Shown here: positions 35,501 to 47,500 of the stretch, piece by piece
Layout: each line of letters begins with the position of its first letter
How positions within the stretch are numbered: position 1 is the stretch's first letter
Source of the DNA: Symsagittifera roscoffensis
Taxonomy: Eukaryota > Xenacoelomorpha > Acoela > Convolutidae
NCBI RefSeq assembly: GCF_963678635.1
Contig: NC_087070.1
Span: forward strand, 46,977,467 to 47,041,466
Reading direction: 5' to 3'
Length of the DNA stretch: 64,000 bases
Made by a program: the position numbers and the translations under genes
The notes under the pieces: model-generated
Seen by the model: only the letters and a program-made list of their open reading frames with translations
What the model was told of the DNA's origin: nothing
The model's database searches: none

Positions 35501-38500
35501 GCACGGAAGTTTGTGACAGTAAAGCCCAGAAGTTTGATTCCAGTCGTGAATTTTTTGCGAACTGAAAGTTTTTGGCCCTTGTAGACTATCGTCTGTCTGC
35601 TTGTTTTTGTCGGCTTAGTTCCCACAGAACGGACTTCAAGGTTGGACTTCTTAAAAGCATTCCGAAAGCTCATTCTAAAGTTTTATTGGTGAGTGTGATT
35701 TTGTTCCAGGATTTTTTGGCCTTTTTGCAATTTTTCATTAGTTTGCGCCAAAATCGAAATTGCCGGGGCATTATTTGCGTTACACAGCAACTGGTTATTG
35801 ATTGTAATTTTTTCTTTCAGTGGGACCTTGTTCGCTTGACTATTCAAAAGCTAAAACTCCAGATCATCTTTGGACAGATCCTCATGCTGAAGAATTAGTG
35901 TTGAAACACAGAATACATTCAGATATAGGCTACACATCTTCCCAATTTCCGATGGACAGTTCGAGTCCAAAAGGCGGCAACTCGGACGCAAGACGCGCTC
36001 TCTTCTCAAGCAGCTTTAAATCGCCCAAACCAGCGTTAACTAACATTGAAACAGGTAATCACACCTGAACTGGAGTGTTGAAATTTCCAAAAGAAGGTGA
36101 CAGAAAATATAGAGAAGTGCTGTAGTTGTGGTTCAAAAGAACCGAAAGGTCAGAATGCCGAAAGTTGAAATACCTACTGACTTAATGGGCTCTACGTACC
36201 TTGCCTGCTGATTAATTACTGCTTTGCTGCTGTAGTTAAAAGCTTTTGATAAGATATCAACTACGTGGTGTGCGGTCTGTAAGCAAACATCTCAAAATTA
36301 TACTCATAGCGTTGCGTGATTTTGAAATAAACAGCAAAATTGGTTAAAAGTGTGCTAGTTTTCAGTATTAAGTTATTCAAATTCATTTATCAGGTTTCCT
36401 AAAAATTGTCGAAGTGTTTTGGAGATGTTGCTCTTTAGAATGTCGCCTGCTAAATAGTAGTCGCAGAAGTTGTCTGTTTATTGGCTTGTGTATACTATAG
36501 TATAGTCTCAATGATATGTTCCAGTACAATTAGACGCTAATAGTCCGTGTAGTTCTCCAGCAGATTTTTTCCCTAGATGCTGCCACTAATTCCTACTAAA
36601 ATCTGTTTTCGGCATCGCCTTTTTTTCTTGCGCTAAAAGTGACTGTTGACTTTCAAAACAGCTCGTTTGGATCACCGAAGTTGAGAAACAACTTTGAAAT
36701 CGGCGTAGTCTTTTTAGCGCTAGTCTTTTAAGTCGTGGTACCACATAAATACGTCGATTGGTATGGATTGATAGTTTATTTTAAAACCCTTCAGTGTTTT
36801 AGACTGCTAGGAAACTTTCATAAATGGTAGTTTAATCAACCCTAAGCTATAGCAAGGGTATTACAATTGGGTACTAGACTTTTTTCCCGTAAACGTCTTA
36901 GTCCACAGGACTCATTGAACTGGTTGTTCCTTGGTTCACAATGAATTCAAAATTTGTAGTGTCTCTTGCACGCTTAGCCTGGTGATAACGAATAGGCCTG
37001 GGACGGCAAAGGTCCTGGGTTTTTTTTTCAAACGGTAAGTGTTTCGGTTAAAAAAATTTTCGGCCCATTATTTGTCTGCTAATGTTTTATCGGCTTAGTT
37101 GCCTCATCTAAGAATCGTTTTGTTTTTAGCCATAAATAATTTTAACTGCAGTTGTTTTAAGCATTTTAAAAATCCGGCCGAATCGAAATTTAAAATTTCG
37201 ATTCGGCCGGATTTTTAAAATGCTTAAAATAACTTCAGTTAAAATTAATTACAGCTAAAATAAACGATTCTTAAATGTGGCAACTAAACGGATAAAACAT
37301 AAGCAGACAAATAATGGGCCGAAATTTTGGTTATTTTTTAACCAGCTCGCTTTGTTAAAATTTCCTTTTTTTGTCTTTTTTATCGGCTTAATAAATTTCG
37401 GCCTAATTAGTAATGACCTAGTGGCCTCTTATTGCGTCGTTGCTACAGAAAAAAAAATTGTGCGCGTGGGTGTGTTCTGACGCGAAAAGGGACTTGACAT
37501 TTTTATAAGGTTAAAATTTTTCCGATTTTTTTTTTTCGGCTTGAAGGGTTTCTGCTCAGTTTTTTTTTCGGCTTTGTTACCGCTTGGTAATTATAATTTC
37601 AAATCCAAGCAACCATCCGGCGCATCTGGCGTGGAGTTTAAACAACCGCTTGTGATAGCAAAGATTTGCGGTTCGAATCCGGCCTGGCCTTTTTTTGCAA
37701 ACTAGAATTTTTGTGCTTTTTCGGATTATCATCCATCTGTTTATTTTTGTCGGCTTAGATCCCGTAGCTCGATGGTTCAGCTGTATTCAAAGTTGCTGTA
37801 ACCCCCATGCGTGAGACGACAAAGCACGGGAGTTCGATTCCAGTTGAGACTTGTTTTTCTTTTAAATAGAAAATTTTGGGTTATTTAGATTATTGTCTGT
37901 CTGCTCAGTTCCACAAAGTACTTTTTTTTGGAAAACTTGGATTCTTCGTAGCATTCCCAGAGCTCTTTGTAAAGTTTCTAATGGTGCAGGCAATTTTGTT
38001 CTGGATACTTTGGGCTTTTGTTGCAATTTTTTTTGACAAAAACGATTGTTTGAATAATTTCTACAATAATTGTTGCAATTTTTAAGGAAAAAAAACAATT
38101 TTTTGAATAATTTGGTTCTATAATTATATATCTTTGTCTTTGTTTTATACATAAGAATAAGTGGTTTTTGATTTTTTCATCGATGCAGTTTACCAATGGA
38201 TCCATCGCGTGTCTTAGGAAGACTTCGATGCATGCAGTCGTGTTTAGAACATCAGTTGTGGTGAGGTTTATTTTGTTGCTTATATATATATATAGTTTTC
38301 GATAAATTTGTTTCTCGGCTTACTATTTTTGCATTGCAAGTGGCAGATTTTGTGGGGAGGCTAGGTTTGGGTAACTGTTTTTTTTTGGCTTGGAACCTGT
38401 AAAAGAGTTTATTTTATTCTTAATGCTTAGCTCGGCAAAAGTTTAAAAATAAACGTTGACAAAAATTGGTTTCTCGACAAAAATGATGTTATTAGGTGGT

Positions 38501-41500
38501 CACAAGTTGGACGACACCAACAGCAGTCGCTCTCAGGTCTCTCCAGCTGCTGCACCTCAACTGAGCGTAGACAGCATATCTCCAATCTCACTGGCCCACT
38601 CGCCGAAGGACTACGTCGACTCACTGCACCAGAACAACAAAGAGACACTCATCTACGGCAAGAACAATGTCAAAGTCCAACCTGTGAGTTGTAAATTTTA
38701 TTGTCATCTTCTGATTCCTGGAAAACTTTATATCAAGTGGACACCGTCGCTTGATATGTCATACTGAAGCGTTTTCAGTCGTGATTCGGACTCCATAAAG
38801 ATATTCAAAAAGTTGTCCGTGTCGAGAAGAACTGGTCTGAATATTGTTGCTACTCAGACTCGTTTATCGCTTGTATGATAAGAAGACTGGTTAAGGAAGA
38901 GAGTGCCCCATGCTCAAGTTAGAAGTTGAACACCAATTCTCTCATGAAAAATTGGCTGGACTATTGTGGTCGGAACATTCTGTGCTCTGAACTATTGGTT
39001 TGGTTACTCTATTTAAAGTTACTCTATTTAAAGTAATAAAAATTGTTTGCTACGCTGGTATGTAAATTTTGTTACAACTCCACAAAAACAACGTGTTAAC
39101 TCGGTAGGAAAAAAGCTACCGGACAATCTCAATCTTCACTATCGCCCTAATCCATTTCAACTTCGCTGAAATTGAACATGAAATTGAACATGCGTTAAGC
39201 AGGGGTATTGCAATCGGGTACTGGTTTTTTTCCCGTAAATATCTCTGTCATTTCATCGCCTGGACTCCTTCATCTTCTGACATGCTCAATTTTTGGAAAA
39301 TGCAAATATAACTACTATGTTTTAACTAGTAATTAGGTAAAGCGCGTATCAGGTTTTAATTATTTGGTTCGTGGTTTTCGTCCTAGTTTCTGTCGGTTCT
39401 TTTTTCGTTTTTTTTTGATACGCCATTTTTCTAGGCTGTTTATGAACTTCTATACAACCATGAAGTATGGAATGGCGTGTTTTTGTAAAATGGAGTTTTT
39501 TAAGTACTTTTTTAGCTTCATTTTCAGCCTTTTTTCGCATCGCAAGTGTTGCGAAGCTCCGCTTCGCCTCTGTGTCAAAGTGTGATATCTACGAAGTATC
39601 TAGTGAAGTAAGACTCGGTGCTCAGTTCAGAAAAGGGTCAGCCGCCATTCTCCCAATCTACTCCCCAGACTAGGTATAAAAATCTATAAATATATCTATG
39701 CTTTGCAGTTCAAAGTGGCTTTGGGATACACTCGGAATAAGCTTGATGTTCTAGATTTTTGGGGAGCTTTAAAAAAATTAGTTGATCTATATGTATCTTT
39801 AAAAATATGAAAATATTTACCCGCCTCCAAAGTTCGCATTTAACCTCGAAGTTCGTCGTCCTTGAACTGTAGATGAAGCGTGAGTTGTGTGCTTTGATTT
39901 AGACGAGTGAGTTGGAACCGATGTTGGGGTACCTGTCTCTGCACCAGTCTACTGCTTCGCCCACTATAGTGGCGGCTGCGGTAGCCGCCAGAAAAGCGGG
40001 CAAGGACTTAAATAACTCAGCCTACTCAACTTCAGCAGCAGCAGGAGTCAAACAGGTGTGCTGGCTACAGTTGCAGTGGACACCGAATGATGTCATGAGT
40101 CCAGTGCCCGTTCAGATATCTGCGGCGACAATTCAGTCGTCAGAATATTCTAGAATAACTAAGGTGATTTCCAAGTTTAGTTTGAATCATTTTTCGTAGT
40201 TGGTCGGTGATGTCTTAAGGCAAGGCAAAAAACCTATAAGTAAGACGGTTGATATGGATATCAGCCGCCTTCCTTTACCAATGGTACAATTTACGGTGTT
40301 GCCAACTCAGCTGGATTAGAAAGATGTTTCTCAACGACAAGAAAGACTTATGGACAGTTAAGAAAGCAAACAGTGACTGAAAAATGCGGAAAACTTGCAT
40401 TTTCAGCTACTATTTTTAAATAATGTTATTAAAAATAATGAACGTAATGAAAAATCTTAAATAGGTCTTGATGATTTTTTTCAGGAAAAAGTCTGAAAAT
40501 GCTCTAATATCTACAGATGTGCATTCATACATGTTAATCCATTTATGAATGCGCTTAGGTATATGCGCACTTTTTGAGTTCAATTGAGTTTCATCCGCTG
40601 AAATTTACGTAAGCAGCACTCTCCAAATACGAACGTGCAAATGGCGCAAAAAAAACAAACAGTTTCTTGTTTCGAAAGTGGAATTTAGTTTTTAGATTTC
40701 CAGCGGAATAAAAACTTTACCTTATGATCCAGTTTTCTAAAGTTGGGTTGATGTTATCAGAAAAGTGCCCATCATAAATTGTTTTAGAAATTCAAAGAGC
40801 TTAAAGGGCAGCTATTTTTCTTTGAATTGTTGAGATTTTCTCAAAGTGTTTTTTTTGTTTACTTGCGTTCATAACTATGTTTCGACTGTCAGTTGGCTAT
40901 GTCTAATTAACTTTTTTTCAATAGAAATTGTTTTTCCCAAACCTGGCGTTGTGTCTTATATCCACGAGCTCAATTTTTTTCGGAGAACGATCCGGCTTAA
41001 GTTGATTTTTGTAGCGCATAGCTGAAAAAAAAAACATTTTTTTAAGATTAATGGAATTTGACGAAGTTTGTCACCTACTTTGCCGACAACAAAAGTTGGA
41101 TCGAATGCTACATAATATATGTTCTGATTTTCAACGCGGATAATTTGAAATTAGAATTTTTTCAATGAAAAACTTTTTACAAATCTAGGAAATTAAGTTT
41201 TGAAGAACACTTTGATATTTTTATGAACTGGTGTGTTTGATTTTCATCAGCTAATTTACTTGCTGCAATTAGAAGTTTTTTTCTACCTATCATGTGTTTG
41301 CATACTGTTTTTCGGCTTAGTTTCTGTAGCTAGGACGTTTTTTGTTATTCCAATATTTTTTTTCAATCCCTGAGATGAATCCTGTTTAAAACGTTTTATC
41401 TAGGTTCCTAACCATTGTATCTAAAACGATCGAGCTTTGAAGTTCATGTTTTTGCCGATTATTGTTTAGTGTTCTGGTATTCGACTGAAGCTCTTTCAAG

Positions 41501-44500
41501 TTCCGAATAGAAATTATTCTTTATGTGAAGGCGTGTGCATATTTAATGCCGTATATACACTAGCGGACAAAATTAAACGAAAATTCAGGTTTTTCTCTGA
41601 AAGCTGCCTTCTTTTCAATGTCCATTTTGGACAACATTTACTTCGATTTTCAGCAAAGTGTTAACTTAGACCACGAGGAAATCATTAGAGCTACCATCTA
41701 TGAAAAAATCAGTATTTGATTTCAAAGACTTACCAATGTAATGCGGGTCTGAAAATACCAGAGTTCCTCATCTGCACTAAGTTTTCGATTCGCGTGAAAA
41801 AGTAAGTAACAAGCAAATTTAATTAAGCTTTCACTCTGATCGTTTCAATTTTTTTTGCTGAGAAAGTTTCACGTCGAATGAAATTTCTTACTCCGCTTAT
41901 TCGACAAAAAGTGTACACTACGATTAAAAACTTAAGGCAGATGACGAAATCTGGCGTTTTCAGACCCGGATTAAATTGGTAATTCTTTGAAATTAGATAT
42001 TGATAATTTCATAGATGGTAGCTCTGATGATTTGAGCTTGGTCTATGTAAAAAATTTGCTGAAACTCGAAGTAAATGGTGTGCAAAATTGCCATTGGAAA
42101 CAGGCATTTTAGAGAGTGAAAACCTGAAGTTGCGCTTAATTTTATCCTATAGTGTAATCTAGTGGACAAAATTGAGCGCAAAATCACGTTTATACGCTCT
42201 AAAAGACCTTTTTTAATGTCCATTTATACAACCTTTACTTCGATTTTCAGCAATTTTTTTCTACATAGATCAAGAGGAAATGATCATAGCTACCCTCAAT
42301 GAAACTATCAATATGTGGGTTCACCAATGTAATCCGGGTCTGAAAATGCCAGTTTTCCTCATCTACACTAGGTTTTTCGTTTCGTGTGAAAAATTAAGAA
42401 ACAGTGGAGGTAAGTAAAGTTTTCACTCTTACTTTTTTAGTTTTCTCGCTGAGAATGTTTCTCGTCGCTTGAGCAACTTTTTAATTCCTCTTACTCAAGA
42501 AAGAATTCACTACGATGCAAATTAAAGTGCAGATGAGGAAAACTAGCATTTTCAGACGTGGAATACATTTGTAAAACATTGAACCCAAGTACTGATACTT
42601 TCATAGAGGGTAGCTGTGATCATTTGCTCTTGGTCTATGGAAAAGTTTAACTGACTTTCAAAGGAAATGTTGGCAAAAATTGACATAGAAAACAGGCATT
42701 TTAGAGAGTAAAATCTTAAATTTGCGCTCAATTTTTTCCACTAGTGTAGCAGTAATTCAAGACTGCTTACGAGTCGTAAACGTAATGAATTTTCTTATAT
42801 AGGTCTTGGTGCTTTACTTGTTTGCTGTTTGACTTTTGATTAAGAGTAATGAACGTAGTGAGTACTCTTATATAGGTCGTGGTGATTTTTTTTTGTTTTT
42901 TTTTTATCTTCAGGGAAAAGTCAATTTTGAGTTTTCGCAGTTTGGCATGTGATTTCTTTTTAGGTTCAGTGCATTTCTATTGTGAAAAGGAAGGCAAACT
43001 CCACTATCGAACAGCAAAAGTCTAAAGGCCACGAAAAATGTGATCGACTTCTAATTTCGAAAATGGAAATTAATTATCAGATTTCCCAGCTGAATAAAAG
43101 TTTCACCTATTGATCCAGTTTCCTCCAATTGGGTTTCTTAACAGTATGTGTCAATCATCAATTGTTCCACAAAATCAATGAGCTTTAAGACAATCAATTT
43201 TTTTCGAAATTCCAAAGTTGAAGGTTTTTGAAAAACAAGTGTTTTTTTTTCAGTTTTCTTGCGTTCATTACTCAGTTTATTTTCAAGTTCAGCTCGTCTT
43301 TTTTGTCAAAAGGAAGGCAATCTCCATTATCGAACTGAAAAAGTGTAAAGGCCACGAAAAATGTGATTGACTTCTAGTTTTGAAAGAAGAATTTAATTCA
43401 CAGATTTCCCATCAGAATTTAAAAACAATTATATATTGATCTAGTTTTCCGAAATTCTGTTAATTTTTTTGAAGTTCGAAATTTGAATATTTTTCAAACA
43501 ACAAGTCAGTTTTTTTTTCTATTTCCTTGCGTTTATGACTCTTTTCTAACCGTCTGTTGGTATGTTTTAACCAAACCAGTGAATAATTTGTGCTGCTATC
43601 ATTTTTACAGCTGACAAGCTCAATTTCTCGAAAATTTAAATTTTGCTACTGGCTAATAATACTTACTGCTGTTTTACCCAGTGCTTCTAGGGTTGCAATA
43701 TTAGTTTTTTGAGTTTTTTTGGCTTCCTGGTTGTCGACTTAAGCACTGGTCGCTCAGTTTCCGAATTGTTTATTTGATTTATTTATATGCATTTTCTTAA
43801 GCAGTAGCGTCTATAGGAATATTTTAGGATTTTTCTTTGATGTAGACTTTTTCAGATTAAAATAGTATTCATCTGTTGGTTTTCAAACTGAAAAAGTTTC
43901 TTCCTCTCGCTTGACATCGTTTTTGTCGGCATAGTTGACTCAGCGCTACTTTTTTTTTCGAGATTTAAGCAATATTTTTTTAAAAATAATTGCAAGCCTT
44001 GTTGATTTGTATACTTAGTAAAATTATCACCCGTTATCGTAAAAATTTACTCTCTGTATTTTTATCGTTTCGCTTGAAAATTTTATTCGGCTCAAATGCT
44101 TTCGTCATCTGATTCGTCGGATTATATTTTGAATTTTGCGTTATTTGAAAGAAAAATAAATTTCATGGTGTTTCCCGAGAGTAGGAAAAGTTTCATATAA
44201 GTCTCTATTTTTAAAATGTTATGCTCAAAAATTTTTCATTTTGTTTTCGGCTGAGACAAACGTATGTATGAAATGTTTTTCTATTACCGACTCAATGGCT
44301 ATCCTCTTATTATCTCTCCGCTGGCTTCAAATGACAAATGTAAAATGTGTTTTTTTAACTTGCTTCATACTAAATTATTCAATCAACCATTGAGCGCATC
44401 TGGCATAGAGGTAACACCCAAAACCCATGCTTGAGACAAGCTGGAAGTTTTCTGCTTAAAAAGTGATTTGTTATGATTTGATTCATTAGGAAAAGTCTTA

Positions 44501-47500
44501 AAATTAGTTCAGGCTTAAATGTGATGTTTCGCAGTTTATTTCAGTTGTGAAAAAGGAGGCAAACTCTCAAAGAAGGCACTATCGAACAGCAAAAGTGTAA
44601 AAATCGATGACTGATACTTTTCCAACAATCTGTTGGCTATGTTTGAAGGTATCATTCTTGTTTGCTATGTTTGAAGGCAGCAACTTTCTTGTGATATTCT
44701 GAATACTATTCATCTGCATATAATTTTTACGCATGTTAATATGAATCAGTTTTTAATAGTCCATGGTTTTTGTCCGATTTTCAACATCCTTTTTCGAAGA
44801 TTGCTTGCCAATTTGATATCGTTTTTTTTCCAAGTGCATAAGTTTTGTTCTTCGGTTTTCTTTTTGGCTTGCGGGAAAATTCTGATTTGATCCCGATTGC
44901 TAATCGCAAGCGTTAACTCTTTTAATATCCAAACATAGCCACCAGGCATTTGAAAAAGTGTCAGTGAACGCTGTTGCACGGATTTGCTCTTTTAAGATTC
45001 GATAAACATAGTGACGGCTCTTACATAGGTCGTTATGATTTGCTTTTTTAGGAAAAGTTTCAAAATTAGTTCAGGCTCAAGTTTGATTTTTTTGGGGTTT
45101 CGCTTTTGATTTATTGCGGTTTCGCTTTAGTTTTTTTTGCAGTTCAGTTAATTTCAGTTGTTAAAAAGAAGGCAAATTTTCGAAAAAGGCACTCGATCAG
45201 CAAAAGTGTAAAAATCACAAAAAATGTGATCGATTACTAGTTTCCCAGCGGAATGAAAAAATTACCCATTGATTCAGTTTTTTAAAATCGGTTTATTTTA
45301 ATCAAAAAAATTGCCAACAGTAAATCGTTCTAGAAATTCAAAGAGCTTTAAGGTAATCTATTTTTTGAAATTCCAAAGTTGAAATTTTCTCAAAAAACAA
45401 GACATTATATATTTTTTGGTTTTCTTGCACTGATTGACACTTTTTCAACTCTCTCTTGGCTATGTTTGAAGATAACATTCTTGTTTGCTAGGCTTGAAGG
45501 TAAAAACTTTCTTGCAACCTGAAATATTTCAAGTGACTGTTTTTGCTTCGTCGGTTTATCTGCTCGTAATTCCTACGAGTGTTATTATGAATCACTTCTT
45601 TGATGGTCCCTGTTTTTTCTCCATTTTTAAAATCCTATTTCGAATATCGCTTGCCAATTTGGTATTGTTTTGCTCTAAGTGCTGATCTTCAGTTTTCATT
45701 TCGACCATTGAAAATGGGTAGGAACTTTTTCATCGTGTGTATTTATTTTTTGTTTTTTTTTGTCTTCCAAAGCAAAATCAGCTACCAAAAGTAATCAATA
45801 TAATAGCTCGAGTGAGATATCATTTTAAAACCCTTTCAGTCGTGATTCGGATGACATTGTAAAGTTTTTTTTTTAATTTCACCGTTTCGAGAAAAAGTGG
45901 TTCGAATATTTTGATTTTTAGTCTAATTTCGAGTAGGTCTAATAAAAAGAAAATTCTTCTTTCAAGTGGAGATAAACTCATTTTTGTTCCAGGAAAACTT
46001 GTTTGGAGACTTCATTTAGCCTTGCTTTGGCAATAAAAAAAAGTTAGGAAAAAATCAAAAATTATTCTACAAAAAATTAGAAAAATTAAATGTAATGTCT
46101 TTTTATTGTGTTATTTTTCGAAGACAACAGATGTCGAATAAGTGTCATTCGATAACGTTTTACGCAATTCCTTCATCACACTACGCATAAACACAACAAT
46201 AACTTGAAGAAAAATGAAAAAAGAATTTGTAGTTTTTATGAATGTGGTCGGAACATTTTTGTGCTACTTGCACATCAAATGGCTATCCTTGTTTCTTTTC
46301 TGAGCTTTGTTATCATGCCGCTAAGTGTCGTTGCTTAATTTGGTGAACAAGTAAGAAGTAACTAACTTCTATCATGTCAAATTTTCAAAGTCAAGGAGTA
46401 TTCTGCGCCTTTGAGGTAGTGATAACATTGATTCATGGCGACAAAGCCCAGGAGTTCGATTCTTCGCCTATTTTAGACCGTCATCTGTCTGCTTATTTTT
46501 GACGGCTTAGTTTCAATGAAAGGACTGTTTTTATGGTTCGGCTTCTCTCTACCATTCCGGAAGCTTCTTGTAAAGTTTCTAATGATGCAGGTAATTTGTT
46601 TCAGGATTTTTTGGCTTTTTTTTTTGCAATTTTTATGTTTTTGACAAAAACGATTTTTTTCCAAATTTGTTATTTCGTTTTTGTATTGCAAGTGGTGCGA
46701 AGCTCTCCGTCGCATCTATGTTTCACCTATTTTTAAGAGTAATGAACGAAGTGAGTACTCTTATATAGTTCTTACTGATTTTTTTTTTGCCGAAATAAAA
46801 GTTTACTTTTGATCCAGTTTTCTCAAACTGGGTTTATTTTAACAACAAAAAAGTGTCCATCATGAATTGTTCTACAAATCCAAAGAGCTTAAAGGCCATC
46901 TATTTTTTCTTCGAAGTTCAAAAGTCGAAGATTTTTGAAAAAACAAGTCGTTGCGTTCATAACTCTTTTCCAACTGTCAGTTATGTTTTCTGGATCAAAA
47001 GTTGCGTTAGGTCCTTGCAGGCTTGTACGAAAAAGAGCTTACTTTTTCAAATTAAGTGACACATTTCGTTCTTACTCTTCTGTTGGATATGTTTATTTTT
47101 CTTAGGCTGCCAGTACAGAATTGCCTCATGTGAATGGCGTGAAAAACAACCAAGAGCCGAACTTAACGAGAGATGAAAAAGGAAATCATGCATCGTCATC
47201 GTCTACTGGGAAAGTCGCAAACGAGGGTTCAGTTTGGACAGGGTCCAACCACGGAATAGACAGAGAGTGAGTGAAATTTAATAACGTAATTTAACGTGTA
47301 AAAATTTGTACAGTGAAATAAGAACAATAAATCAACTTGTAAAAAGAATGAGAAAATCAACAACAGATATTGGAAAAGTTGTAAAAAACTAAGAACTCTA
47401 CAATGGCCTGTTAAATTCAATTGGTGATTTTATTTTGTCGGCCTTTTTGGGTTTTTTTAGTCCGACCAAAATGATTTTCCGAGCACTCCCAAAGAACTAA

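Larger units (their letters stand above)
30314..35820 (+). other. Intron 4 of the SGSM-like gene
   Basis: A 5.5 kb intron. In order it holds about 560 bp of AT-rich sequence with nothing recognised, a SINE-like repeat of family A (30880-31500), a minus-strand LINE relic (about 31990-34950) and a SINE-like repeat of family B (35455-35765). It ends in TTTTTTCTTTCAG. The plus-strand frame at 31852-32160 is antisense to the LINE C-terminus. Confidence 0.85.
36055..38495 (+). other. Intron 5 of the SGSM-like gene
   Basis: The 2.4 kb intron begins with about 900 bp of AT-rich sequence in which I recognise nothing. It then holds a 280-bp palindrome (37053-37332), a tRNA-like SINE head (37605-37760), a family B SINE (37770-38085) and a (TA)n run near 38280. 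The acceptor ATTAG|GT is weak but is the only nearby AG in the required phase. Confidence 0.75.
40164..47105 (+). other. Intron 7 of the SGSM-like gene
   Basis: A 6.9 kb, AT-rich intron packed with repeats: a hAT transposase scrap (40255-40420), several copies of family C, two tandem foldback MITEs (41558-42746) and a family B SINE (46425-46645). I see no coding exon between 40420 and 47105. Confidence 0.8.

Noticed and set aside
38461-38495. Extending exon 6 upstream to the ATG near 38483
   Set aside because: An upstream start would break the phase with exon 5. The ATTAG acceptor at 38495 gives the required phase and joins the conserved blocks.
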